Source of the DNA: Chitinophagaceae bacterium
Lineage (GTDB): Bacteria > Bacteroidota > Bacteroidia > Chitinophagales > Chitinophagaceae
Assembly (NCBI GenBank): GCA_018061385.1
Contig: JAGOUF010000015.1
Span: forward strand, 1 to 13,667
Direction: 5' to 3'
DNA length: 13,667 nucleotides
Part shown: piece after piece, positions 1-6,815 of the stretch
Position numbering within the stretch: the first letter of the stretch is position 1
Layout: every line of letters starts with the position of its first letter
Translations under genes and position numbers: made by a program
Notes under the pieces: model-generated
Told to the model about the DNA's origin: nothing
Seen by the model: only the letters and a program-made list of their open reading frames with translations
Databases searched by the model: none

Positions 1-199
1 TGGGAGTGATGTTAATAGAAAAAAAACCAGAATCGTTGGAAATGCCCCCTTTTTGTTTGCCAATAATTTCTATTGAAACACCTACCAATGGTTGATTGTT
101 TTCATCGATTACTTTACCAGTTAAGGTTGCAGTTTTTTGAGCAAAAGCTTGTGGCAGAAAAAAAATTAATGTAATAAATATATATACAAAACGCACCAT
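1..199 (-). CDS. Exported CarboxypepD_reg-like / TonB-receptor-type protein, N-terminal part only
   Basis: The minus strand is open from an ATG at 199 to the window edge (66 complete codons). It begins with a signal peptide: basic MVR, a hydrophobic stretch, then LPQAFA before Gln, with cleavage likely after residue 20. The mature start (KTATLTGKVIDENNQPLVGV, then SIEIIGKQKGGISNDSGFFSI) is the typical CarboxypepD_reg-like beta-sandwich (T-G-K-V-x-D-x-x-x-x-P-L-x-G-V, later a G-x-x-x-N-x-x-G-x-F pattern). In Bacteroidota this module most often heads a TonB-dependent outer-membrane receptor, but other surface proteins also carry it. The plug and barrel would lie outside the window, so the family call is an inference. 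The gene is divergent from the T9SS cargo gene at 331. No Shine-Dalgarno sequence precedes the ATG, as usual in this phylum. Confidence 0.75.
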   Translation of the reverse strand, partial: MVRFVYIFITLIFFLPQAFAQKTATLTGKVIDENNQPLVGVSIEIIGKQKGGISNDSGFFSINITP

Positions 200-232
200 T
201 CTAATACTTTTTATAAGGGCATGAAGATAAAC

Positions 233-257
233 ATACAGCTGCTAAATTGTGCTGTAT
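233..257. repeat. Inverted repeat in a divergent intergenic region
   Basis: ATACAGC (233-239) and GCTGTAT (251-257) are perfect 7-bp inverted arms around an 11-base spacer, in the 131-bp gap between the divergent genes starting at 199 and 331. There is no T-run after it, so it is not a terminator. An operator is possible but unsupported beyond symmetry and position. Confidence 0.25.
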
Positions 258-298
258 ATTAAAAAATTATGACTTTGATAGCTGTTAATGTATTTTTT

Positions 299-308
299 GT
301 TTACTTTG
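299..308 (+). promoter_or_regulatory. Candidate -7 promoter element of the T9SS cargo gene
   Basis: GTTTACTTTG lies 22 bases before the ATG at 331. Its last eight bases differ from the Bacteroidota -7 consensus TAnnTTTG at one position (T for A). A TTTG at 274-277 could be the upstream box, but the 23-base spacing is longer than the usual 19-21. The same ten bases occur before the ATG at 3406, which is the main reason to list it. Confidence 0.3.
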
Positions 309-330
309 TAACAATTTAAAATAATTAATT

Positions 331-1632
331 ATGAAAAAATTTTTTACACTTTTCTTAGCAATTTTATCATTTTCTATTGCTTATTCTCAATCAGTTGAAA
401 ATTTTAGTTATACTTCTACCGGTGTACCTGCTGACGATTCTATAACAAATACTTCTCTTGGTGGTAATATTTGGAAAAGACATAGTGGAACAGGAACACC
501 TATTATGTGGTCATCAACAGGTTTAACATATACAGGTTATGCAGGAAGTAATGTTGGGGGTTCAATTTCTTTTGCAAATGGTTCTGGCTCAAGAGAAGAT
601 ATAAACATGCCAACTTACGATAGTGTTAAAACTGGGAGCGTTTATGTTTCTTTTTTATTAAATGTTACTGCTAGTGGAGGTACAACTGGCGATTATAATA
701 TTCATCTTCTACCTTCTAATGGTACCTCTGTTGGTACAGATTTTAAAGTAAGAACTTATATAAAAGATGGAAGTGCTGCAAGCACTTTTAAGTTAGGAGT
801 TTCAAAAGGTGGTGCTGCAGCAACAGCAGTATTTGCAAGCAGCGATTATGCATATAACCAAACTTATTTGGTTGTGTTGAAATACACTTTTAATAGTGTT
901 GCAAACAATGATGATGCTGTTAGTGCTTACATATTTTCTTCTGGAGTGCCTGCTGCTGAACCTGGTACTGCTGATATAGTTACAACAGATGTAAGTAATG
1001 ACCTTTCAAAAGTTTATGGCTTTGCTGTTAGACAAGGTACTGCAGGTACAGCTTCTGCAATCATTGATGGTATTAGAATTGCTGATGGTTGGTACAATGC
1101 ACCTTTACCAGTTGCTCTTACTTCATTCAATGCTTCTCTTATCAACAATCAAGCTTCTTTGGTATGGAACACAGCAAATGAAATAAATGTAAATGGGTTT
1201 ACTATTGAGAAAAGTAACAATGGTAAAGATTTTGAAACAATTGGTTTTATAGCTGCAAAAAATGCAAGCTCTGCAACTTATTCTTACAACAATGTGTTAG
1301 CAGCTGGTGTAAATTATTATCGTTTAAAAATTACCGATAAAGATGGTAGTTTTAAATACAGCTCAATTGTTGCTGTAAACAGCAAGGCTTCTACTAAGTT
1401 AGAAGTGTTTCCAAACCCAGTAATAAATACAGCAACTTTAACACATGAAATTGCAACTACAAAAGCAACTATTAAAGTAGTAACTGTAGATGGTAAAAAT
1501 GTGTACACTCAAAATTTACAATTTGGTGCAACTCAAACTAGCTTTGACGTAAGTAAATTATTGAAGGGCAATTACTTAATTGTTTTTGAAAATGGAACAA
1601 CTAGAACTTCTTTACAATTTGTAAAACAATAA
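331..1632 (+). CDS. Secreted protein with C-terminal type IX secretion (type A) sorting domain
   Basis: This is a 433-residue protein. Residues 1-20 form a signal peptide (MKKFFTLFLAILSFSIAYSQ). Residues about 25-255 are a Ser/Thr/Gly-rich beta region resembling concanavalin-like sandwiches (SVYVSFLLNV, IIDGIRIADGW), with no catalytic motif recognised. Residues about 259-351 form the fibronectin-III-like module common just before sorting domains in Bacteroidota (LPVALTSFNA, then WNTANEINVNGFTIEKS, then NYYRLKITDKDG). Residues 357-433 are the type A sorting domain (LEVFPNPV, then a repeat-strand region ending LLKGNYLIVF and RTSLQFVKQ). Such domains direct transport across the outer membrane by T9SS and are normally cleaved off. 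The protein should therefore be outside the cell or on its surface; its ligand or substrate is unknown. The start is clear because the signal peptide begins at the first ATG. A strong hairpin terminator follows the stop. Confidence 0.9.
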   Translation: MKKFFTLFLAILSFSIAYSQSVENFSYTSTGVPADDSITNTSLGGNIWKRHSGTGTPIMWSSTGLTYTGYAGSNVGGSISFANGSGSREDINMPTYDSVKTGSVYVSFLLNVTASGGTTGDYNIHLLPSNGTSVGTDFKVRTYIKDGSAASTFKLGVSKGGAAATAVFASSDYAYNQTYLVVLKYTFNSVANNDDAVSAYIFSSGVPAAEPGTADIVTTDVSNDLSKVYGFAVRQGTAGTASAIIDGIRIADGWYNAPLPVALTSFNASLINNQASLVWNTANEINVNGFTIEKSNNGKDFETIGFIAAKNASSATYSYNNVLAAGVNYYRLKITDKDGSFKYSSIVAVNSKASTKLEVFPNPVINTATLTHEIATTKATIKVVTVDGKNVYTQNLQFGATQTSFDVSKLLKGNYLIVFENGTTRTSLQFVKQ

Positions 1633-1655
1633 CTGTAAAAGTTTTTAATACTTAT

Positions 1656-1687
1656 AAAAAAATCCTGCTATTTAGCAGGATTTTTTT
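1656..1687. terminator. Bidirectional rho-independent terminator
   Basis: A 14-bp stem (1656-1669 with 1674-1687; core ATCCTGCT/AGCAGGAT) encloses a 4-base loop, with an A-run on the left and a T-run on the right. It sits between the convergent genes ending at 1632 (plus) and 1713 (minus), and the flanking A/T runs let it stop transcription in both directions. Confidence 0.85.
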
Positions 1688-1712
1688 GTGTAATTCTTTT
1701 TTTAAATAAGTA

Positions 1713-2360
1713 TTATAAGCTTTTTAAAAGTGCAATTGTTTCTGTAGGATTTGCAGATTTAAACACCGTATTTCCAGCTACTAAAACATCGGCTCCTGCT
1801 TGTAAAATCGTAGTTGCATTGTCTAAGGTTACGCCACCATCAATTTCAATATGTGTTTGCAAACCTTTTGCATTACACATTGCTCTTAGTTGTTTAATTT
1901 TTTCAATGGTTTGAGGTATAAATTTTTGCCCACCAAAACCAGGGTTCACACTCATTAAACAAACCAGGTCAACATCTTGAATAACATCAACCAAAGATGC
2001 AATTGGCGTATGTGGGTTTACAGCAATTCCTGCTTTCATGCCCAAGCTTTTTATTTGTTGAATATTTCTGTGTAAATGTGTACAAGTTTCAATGTGTACA
2101 GTTAAAATATCGGCTCCTGCATTTTTAAAATGTTCAGCATATTTCTCAGGTTCTTCAATCATTAAATGTACGTCGCAAATTTTGTGTGTTGCTTTTCTTA
2201 TAAACTCAATAATCATTGGGCCAAATGAAATATTGGGTACAAATCTTCCATCCATAACATCTAGGTGAAACCAATCGGCTTGGCTTTCATTTAGCATGGT
2301 GCAATCGGCTTGTAAATTAATAAAATTGGCACTTAAAAGCGATGGGGCAATGATGGGCAT
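1713..2360 (-). CDS. rpe: Ribulose-phosphate 3-epimerase
   Basis: This 215-residue TIM-barrel enzyme interconverts D-ribulose 5-phosphate and D-xylulose 5-phosphate in the cytoplasm (pentose phosphate pathway). Family hallmarks are in order: IAPSLLSANF (3-13), HLDVMDGRFVPNISFGP (32-48), DVHLMI (63-68), SVNPGFGGQKFI (137-148) and EIDGGV (172-177). The metal-binding and acid-base residues expected for the family are present: His32, Asp34, His65 and Asp174. The loop GFGGQ and the C-terminal GADVLVAGNTVF fit the phosphate-binding site. The length is slightly short of the usual 220-225 but no motif is missing. It lies 154 bp downstream of the TPR lipoprotein gene on the same strand, with no terminator evident between them, so co-transcription is possible. 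A hairpin shared with the convergent T9SS gene ends the unit. Confidence 0.96.
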   Translation of the reverse strand: MPIIAPSLLSANFINLQADCTMLNESQADWFHLDVMDGRFVPNISFGPMIIEFIRKATHKICDVHLMIEEPEKYAEHFKNAGADILTVHIETCTHLHRNIQQIKSLGMKAGIAVNPHTPIASLVDVIQDVDLVCLMSVNPGFGGQKFIPQTIEKIKQLRAMCNAKGLQTHIEIDGGVTLDNATTILQAGADVLVAGNTVFKSANPTETIALLKSL

Positions 2361-2407
2361 TTTGTTTGAGGTTTAAGTTTTTTAGTGATAAGTTAAAGCT
2401 AATAAGT

Positions 2408-2421
2408 TTCTAAATTTAGAA
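2408..2421. repeat. 14-bp perfect palindrome upstream of rpe
   Basis: TTCTAAATTTAGAA is a perfect palindrome 47 bases before the rpe ATG, in the 154-bp gap between rpe and the TPR lipoprotein gene. It has operator-like symmetry, but it is AT-only in its core and could arise by chance in such AT-rich DNA. Nothing else stands out in this gap. Confidence 0.2.
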
Positions 2422-2514
2422 GCTGTATAAAAATAATTGATGCTTTTGAAATTCTTTTTTCTAATGATTACCTTTTATTGGAAATTGATAAATCGCTTCT
2501 TATTTTTTAACTTT

Positions 2515-3315
2515 TTAATTTTGAACTTTTAATCTTTTTATTGCAAGTTCAGCTTCGGTTAAATTTTTATCTAAGGTTAACGCTTTTTCATAATTTACCA
2601 ATGCATCTTTTTTGTTGTTCATGGCTTCGTAACATTTAGCTTGCCAATAATAAGCATCGGCATAAGCATTACTAACTGTTGCAGCCAACGTAAAAATTTC
2701 TAAGGCTTCTTTAAATTGTTTTTTATCGTAATAAATAAATCCTTTTTCTAAATAAGCAACCATGTAAGTATAGCTGTTAACAATACATTCATCAAATAAG
2801 TCGAGGGCTTTGTTTGTGTTGCCTATTCTTGCAAAATAAATACCTTCAATAAATTTACAATCGGCAGTATATTTTTTATCGGCACTTAAAGCATTTACCG
2901 AATTGCAAAGTAAAATTGCAGAATCGTTTTTAGTTTCTGCATATAAGTTTGCTAATGTTAACATAGCTTCTGGGGCTGCATAAACTCTAATGGCTCTTTT
3001 GTACGAAAGTATTGCCCCTATTGTATCTTTTGCATTTTCTTGTAAATGTGCTTTGGCATTCCAAAAGCCAAAATTTAAACTATCGGTTTTAATTAAATTG
3101 TTTACCTGCTCTATGGCTTCTTTGTAAAGTCCTGCACTATCCAATGCATTCACCAATTTAATAGCTAGGTTTATACTATCAGGGTATTTTTGTGTAAGTT
3201 GAATAAGTTCATTGATATGTGTTGGATAGCCCGTTTCAACGTTGTCCTTTATAGATTCTTTGCAACTACAAAAAACTAAACAGCATATAAAACCAATTGA
3301 AATAAAATACTTCAT
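2515..3315 (-). CDS. TPR-repeat lipoprotein
   Basis: From the ATG at 3315 the protein has 266 residues. It opens with a lipoprotein signal, MKYFISIGFICCLVFCSC followed by Lys-Glu-Ser. Cys18 is the likely lipidated residue, in the loose S-C-K lipobox context usual in Bacteroidota. The rest is helical with tetratricopeptide repeats. The clearest are near the C-terminus (YLEKGFIYYDKKQFKEALEI, then DAYYWQAKCYEAMNNKKDAL and NYEKALTLDKN), with earlier degenerate copies around IEQVNNLIKTDSLNFGFWNAK and AILSYKRAIRVY. TPR proteins mediate protein contacts; no specific partner is evident. An upstream in-frame TTG at 3336 would add seven residues (MQYYFCD) before the signal peptide and is less likely. 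A -7-like TATTTTTG ends four bases before the ATG. The gene is divergent from the PD40 protein gene. Confidence 0.82.
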   Translation of the reverse strand: MKYFISIGFICCLVFCSCKESIKDNVETGYPTHINELIQLTQKYPDSINLAIKLVNALDSAGLYKEAIEQVNNLIKTDSLNFGFWNAKAHLQENAKDTIGAILSYKRAIRVYAAPEAMLTLANLYAETKNDSAILLCNSVNALSADKKYTADCKFIEGIYFARIGNTNKALDLFDECIVNSYTYMVAYLEKGFIYYDKKQFKEALEIFTLAATVSNAYADAYYWQAKCYEAMNNKKDALVNYEKALTLDKNLTEAELAIKRLKVQN

Positions 3316-3319
3316 ATCG

Positions 3320-3327
3320 CAAAAATA
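3320..3327 (-). promoter_or_regulatory. Candidate -7 promoter element of the TPR lipoprotein gene
   Basis: Read on the minus strand, TATTTTTG matches the Bacteroidota -7 consensus TAnnTTTG exactly and ends four bases before the ATG at 3315. Transcription would then start at or next to the start codon, giving an almost leaderless mRNA. No TTTG upstream box was found at the expected spacing. Confidence 0.35.
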
Positions 3328-3390
3328 GTATTGCAAATAGGATCTTTACTTTTTTATGACAGTTTATTGATTTTAGTCTTCAACTTTCAC

Positions 3391-3400
3391 GTTTACTTTG
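3391..3400 (+). promoter_or_regulatory. Candidate -7 promoter element of the PD40 protein gene
   Basis: GTTTACTTTG ends five bases before the ATG at 3406 and is identical to the ten bases at 299-308. It is a one-mismatch form of TAnnTTTG. An ATTG at 3366-3369 is spaced 23 bases from the eight-base core, the same spacing as at the first site. If real, the mRNA leader is only a few bases long. Confidence 0.33.
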
Positions 3401-3405
3401 CAGCT

Positions 3406-4476
3406 ATGAAAAAAATATTTTGCATACTTGGCATTGCTTTTTTTACAAATGCAATGGCTCAACAGTCCATTGCAGATTCTACACAATATGCAGGTGAAAA
3501 GCATTTTAAAAACATTCAGCAATTAACTTTTGGTGGCGATAATGCCGAAGCTTATTTCAGTTTCGATGGTAAATACATCATCTTCCAAAAAACAAATCCT
3601 AAAGAAGGAATTAATTGCGATCAAATGTATATTGGAAAAGTACCTAAAAAAGGACAAAAATTTACCTATAAATTGGTAAGTACAGGCAAAGGAAGAACTA
3701 CATGTGGGGCATTTTTGAAAGATAAAAAACACATTGTATATGCTTCTACACATTTAGCTAGTGATGATTGTCCACCAATACCAGATAGAGCAAAATACGG
3801 TAATAAATATATTTGGCCTATTTACAACAGCTTCGACATTTTTATGGCTGATTTGAATGGCAATATTGTAAAACAACTTACCAAAGAACCTGGGTACGAT
3901 GCTGAAGCTACTATTTCTCCAGATGGCAAAACAATGGTGTTTACAAGTACAAGAGATGGCGATTTAGATTTATATTTAATGGATTTAAAAACAGAAAAAG
4001 TAACTAGAATTACTAGTGAGTTGGGGTATGATGGTGGTGCATGGTTTAGCCCAGATGGTACAAAACTTATTTGGAGAGCTAGCCGTCCACAAACAGAAGC
4101 AGATAGAAAAGAGTACAAAGAATTGTTGGCTCAAAATTTAGTTGCACCAACCAATATGGAAGTTTGGATTGCCAATGCCGATGGATCAAATCCAAAAAAA
4201 GTTACAGCATTTGGTCAAGCCAATTGGGCACCTACTTATATGCCAGATAGCAAGAGAATAATTTTTGCCAGCAATCATGAATATAAACGAGGGTTTCCTT
4301 TCAACTTATATACCATTAACGAAGATGGAAGCAATTTAACCAAAGTAAGTAGAGATAAGGGTTTCGATGCTTTTCCTATGTTTAGTCCCAATGGTAAAAA
4401 AATTATTTTCAGCAGCAACAGAAATAATGGTGGAACAAGAGATACCAATGTTTTTATTGCAGATTGGGTAGAGTAA
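3406..4476 (+). CDS. Secreted PD40 / TolB-like beta-propeller protein
   Basis: This 356-residue protein begins with a signal peptide (MKKIFCILGIAFFTNAMA before Gln19). The body holds six WD40-like PD40 motifs of the type (A/P)xxSPDGKxIxFxSxR, near residues 46 (YFSFDGKYIIF), 101 (FLKDKKHIVYAS), 166 (TISPDGKTMVFTSTRDGD), 212 (WFSPDGTKLIWRAS), 276 (YMPDSKRIIFASN) and 323 (MFSPNGKKIIFSSNRN). Six motifs fit a TolB-like six-bladed propeller in the periplasm or on the outer membrane. Its role is not determined; TolB itself belongs to the Tol-Pal system, but many unrelated Bacteroidota proteins share this fold, and no Pal, TolA or TolQR gene is nearby. The ATG at 3406 is chosen over an in-frame TTG at 3331 because the signal peptide starts there. 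A hairpin terminator follows. Confidence 0.85.
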   Translation: MKKIFCILGIAFFTNAMAQQSIADSTQYAGEKHFKNIQQLTFGGDNAEAYFSFDGKYIIFQKTNPKEGINCDQMYIGKVPKKGQKFTYKLVSTGKGRTTCGAFLKDKKHIVYASTHLASDDCPPIPDRAKYGNKYIWPIYNSFDIFMADLNGNIVKQLTKEPGYDAEATISPDGKTMVFTSTRDGDLDLYLMDLKTEKVTRITSELGYDGGAWFSPDGTKLIWRASRPQTEADRKEYKELLAQNLVAPTNMEVWIANADGSNPKKVTAFGQANWAPTYMPDSKRIIFASNHEYKRGFPFNLYTINEDGSNLTKVSRDKGFDAFPMFSPNGKKIIFSSNRNNGGTRDTNVFIADWVE

Positions 4477-4494
4477 TGCCAACTATAAATATAT

Positions 4495-4529
4495 AAAAAC
4501 CTCAATGCATTTTGTATTGAGGTTTTTTT
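4495..4529 (+). terminator. Rho-independent terminator of the PD40 protein gene
   Basis: The stem AAAAACCTCAAT/ATTGAGGTTTTT (4495-4506 with 4516-4527), extended by a few inner pairs to a 3-base loop, runs into a seven-T tract (4523-4529), starting 18 bases after the stop codon. The A-run on its left could also let it act on the minus strand, although no convergent gene is present. Confidence 0.82.
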
Positions 4530-4565
4530 AGTTATAAGCTTTAGTAACTTTTAAGCTTAGTTTGT

Positions 4566-4619
4566 ATGTAATTGAATTAAACAAATCACTACATTATATG
4601 TAAATGCATTTGAATTAAA
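4566..4619 (+). repeat. Direct-repeat pair upstream of the membrane regulator gene
   Basis: ATGTAA followed by TTGAATTAAA occurs at 4566-4581. The same two words, separated by six extra bases, occur at 4598-4619 (TTGAATTAAA copies at 4572 and 4610). They lie 59-112 bases before the ATG at 4678, where promoter or activator sites would be expected. The words are AT-rich, so chance is a real alternative. The rest of the 4530-4677 gap shows only a 7-bp inverted repeat (TAAGCTT/AAGCTTA, 4535-4559) and no clear TAnnTTTG element. Confidence 0.3.
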
Positions 4620-4677
4620 TTAAAAAAGGTAAATCTTTTATTGATTTATCTTCACCATCCCCAAATTTATTTTCTAT

Positions 4678-6378
4678 ATGCTTAGGGCTTTTTATTTATT
4701 GATAGGGCTTTTCTTTTTTACAAACATATTTGCCCAGTATGAAGATGCTTATAAAATTCCCTATCCAAGAAGATTAAAGGTTCTTGATTCTCTTATTGAA
4801 GTTAAAATTATTGGTCTCAGTAATACTGCAATAATAGATCAGGTAAATCTTTTTGAACAAATTGCTAAACATAATAACGACGAGAGAGCTATTGTGTTTT
4901 CAAAAATTGTACGTTTCAGCGAAGAAAGAAAGCAAAAGAAAATAACTTCAGACGAGGCCAATGCTACATTTACAAACATTGTTAATGAATGTGATGAATT
5001 AGCGTACGCACCTCTAAAAGCATTGGCCTATTTAAGTTTGGGTAACTATTATTATAGTAACCAAGAACAAAAAAGTACAAGTTATTATTACTACCTAAAG
5101 TCTTATAAAATTTATTCTACTTTAAGCAATGAAGAATTTGGCTGGAAATCATTATCGGCTCAAATTTTATCGGATTGTTTTTATAAGTTGAATGATTATA
5201 AAAGAGCCATTCAATTTGGAATTAGTGCAATAGATTATGGTTTATATGATTATTATAAAATAGGAGTAATAGATATTATTGGCATGTCTTATTTAAAATT
5301 AAATAAGCTAGATTCTGCAATAATCTTTTTTACAGAAGGTGTTAATTTATCGGTAGAACTGAATAAGCAAAATATTCATCTTGGGTGGCAAGGAATTTTT
5401 GAAGGCAATTTGGGATATTGTTACAAAAAGAAAGGAGAAACTAGCACTGCCATTAATTTACTGCAAAGAGCTATTGATACCACCATTAAATACAAAATTT
5501 TAGATAATACTTGTGGCTTTGCTACAGCGTTAGCCGAAATTTATCTTCAATCTAATAACCTTGCTTACGAAAAATATGTTCCAATTGCTATTCAGAATAC
5601 TTATACATATGGGAGCAATAATGATAAGTACAACCTTTATAGTATGCTTAAAAAATATTATAGACAGAAGGGTGCTTTTGAACAAGCAAGTATGTATGCT
5701 GATAGCGTATTAATGTATAAAGATACTTTGGCAGCACTCAATGGTAATTTATCGGTAATTAAGGCGGATTTTGAAATAGAATCTGAATTTAGAACAGCCC
5801 AAGAAAGGCTTTTACAAAAAGAGATTAAACAGCAAAATAGTATTAAGTACAGCCTTATTGCATTAATTGTTTTAGTAGCGGTTATTTTTATTTTATTGTT
5901 AAATCGTACCAAACTTCAACACGAAGTGGTTCAAAAAAGTATTGAAACAAAACAACTCATCTCACAAAATGAGTTAGCAATTGCCCAAGAGCATTTGAAT
6001 GGATTAACCAACATGATTGTTGAAAAAAATCATCTTATTGAGCAATTAGAACTTCAAAACAAAAACATTCAAAATATAGAAACTGTTATAGAACTACAAA
6101 ATTTAACAATATTAACCGACGAACAATGGAATGAGTTTAAGATAACTTTTGAAAAAGTACACCAAGGTTTTTTAAATAATCTTAAAAATAAAATAGCCAA
6201 TCTTTCTCCTGCCGAAACAAGATTGCTTGCCTTAGCCAAATTAAAACTTACTACAAAAGAAATGGCTGGCTGTTTGGGTGTAACTACACAAGCTGTAAGA
6301 ACCGCTTGGTATAGACTTAGAACTAAACTAAACCTTTCTAATGATACTAGTTTAGAAGAATTTATAGAAACAATTTAG
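4678..6378 (+). CDS. Membrane-anchored TPR transcriptional regulator with LuxR-like helix-turn-helix
   Basis: This 566-residue protein has five regions. Residues 1-19 are a signal peptide or N-terminal anchor (MLRAFYLLIGLFFFTNIFA). Residues about 25-380 are helical with TPR-like repeats (AYLSLGNYYYSNQEQKSTSY, CYKKKGETSTAINLLQRAI). Residues 391-408 are one strongly hydrophobic span (YSLIALIVLVAVIFILLL). Residues about 411-475 are a Gln/Glu-rich coiled coil. Residues 509-553 are a helix-turn-helix (LSPAETRLLALAKLKLTTKE, then MAGCLGVTTQAVRTAWYRLR) resembling the GerE/LuxR fold, with no receiver or kinase domain. The predicted topology is a periplasmic TPR sensor joined to a cytoplasmic DNA-binding head, a plan widespread in Bacteroidota. 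The target genes are unknown. The giant surface-protein gene starts 423 bp downstream on the same strand, and no terminator was found between them. The ATG at 4678 is the start giving the full signal peptide. Confidence 0.85.
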   Translation: MLRAFYLLIGLFFFTNIFAQYEDAYKIPYPRRLKVLDSLIEVKIIGLSNTAIIDQVNLFEQIAKHNNDERAIVFSKIVRFSEERKQKKITSDEANATFTNIVNECDELAYAPLKALAYLSLGNYYYSNQEQKSTSYYYYLKSYKIYSTLSNEEFGWKSLSAQILSDCFYKLNDYKRAIQFGISAIDYGLYDYYKIGVIDIIGMSYLKLNKLDSAIIFFTEGVNLSVELNKQNIHLGWQGIFEGNLGYCYKKKGETSTAINLLQRAIDTTIKYKILDNTCGFATALAEIYLQSNNLAYEKYVPIAIQNTYTYGSNNDKYNLYSMLKKYYRQKGAFEQASMYADSVLMYKDTLAALNGNLSVIKADFEIESEFRTAQERLLQKEIKQQNSIKYSLIALIVLVAVIFILLLNRTKLQHEVVQKSIETKQLISQNELAIAQEHLNGLTNMIVEKNHLIEQLELQNKNIQNIETVIELQNLTILTDEQWNEFKITFEKVHQGFLNNLKNKIANLSPAETRLLALAKLKLTTKEMAGCLGVTTQAVRTAWYRLRTKLNLSNDTSLEEFIETI

Positions 6379-6431
6379 ACTTACCTACCTTTTTAGCAAG
6401 AATTCTGCTTGTTGCAACTTATTCATTTTCA

Positions 6432-6815
6432 ATGCATTTATTTAATGTGTTGTTTTTGTGTTGCCATTTTTGGGCTTTGTGTTGTATTTGTATTGTGTTA
6501 AATAAAGCAAAGCCTGTTTTAACGTTTTATCATTGTGTTATGCTACAAAGCACATCATTTTATAAGAAATATTTCAATCATTTTGGGATGATGATAATAG
6601 TTATTGTTTTAACAATTGCTTTGATTTTATTGGTTATAAAACTCTTCGATAATAAAATTGAGAAAATTAAACAATCGAATAGCAAGCAAATAATTTTCAA
6701 TACTTCTAAAGATAATTTCTTTAGAATGTTTCAACAAACAAACATCTTTTATCCAAGTTCCAACCATTCATCTTCAATAAAAATAAACCAACTCGATATT
6801 TATGAGACAAATTAA
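6432..6815 (+). CDS. Doubtful small membrane protein ORF
   Basis: This is a 127-codon ORF in the 423-bp gap between the regulator and the giant gene; it overlaps the giant gene start (6802) by 14 bases in another frame. The first 36 residues are Cys-rich and come from a GT-rich stretch, which argues against them being real. A shorter start at 6540 (91 residues, MLQSTSFYKKYF) looks more protein-like: a basic segment, one membrane span (GMMIIVIVLTIALILLVIKL), then Asn/Lys/Ser-rich hydrophilic sequence. No family is recognised. It may be a small single-span protein coupled to the giant gene, or simply noncoding leader with a chance hydrophobic frame in T-rich DNA. Confidence 0.3.
   Translation: MHLFNVLFLCCHFWALCCICIVLNKAKPVLTFYHCVMLQSTSFYKKYFNHFGMMIIVIVLTIALILLVIKLFDNKIEKIKQSNSKQIIFNTSKDNFFRMFQQTNIFYPSSNHSSSIKINQLDIYETN
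6446..6539 (+). repeat. Cluster of TGTGTT repeats upstream of the giant gene
   Basis: TGTGTT occurs five times on the plus strand, starting at 6446, 6457, 6478, 6494 and 6534. The first three copies continue as TGTGTTG and are spaced 11 and 21 bases, close to whole helical turns. The last two share ATTGTGTTA (6492-6500 and 6532-6540), exactly 40 bases apart. The segment is G/T-rich and poor in A and C compared with its flanks. It could be a regulator-binding array or just simple-sequence drift. Confidence 0.35.

Noticed and set aside
998..1508. Small ORFs 998-1186 (plus) and 1317-1508 (minus)
   Set aside because: They lie fully inside the T9SS cargo gene, in other frames, with no protein features of their own.
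3331..3405. Extended TTG start for the PD40 gene (and a TTG at 3336 for the TPR lipoprotein)
   Set aside because: The extensions precede well-formed signal peptides that start at ATG 3406 and ATG 3315, and they would make the divergent genes overlap.
3523..4505. Minus-strand ORFs at 3523-3753, 3822-4118 and 4275-4505
   Set aside because: Shadows of the PD40 propeller gene; their LPSG/SPSL words are antisense of the SPDGK motif. The last also runs through the terminator.
4535..4559. Inverted repeat TAAGCTT/AAGCTTA after the PD40 terminator, considered as a second terminator
   Set aside because: AT-rich 7-bp arms without a T-tract, and the strong hairpin at 4495-4529 already ends the gene.
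5658..5912. Minus-strand ORF of 84 codons
   Set aside because: Antisense of the regulator's TPR and membrane segment, with no independent evidence.
6394..6408. Near-palindrome AGCAAGAATTCTGCT after the regulator stop, considered as terminator
   Set aside because: The symmetry needs one bulged base, the stem is only about 4 bp outside the EcoRI-like core and no T-run follows.
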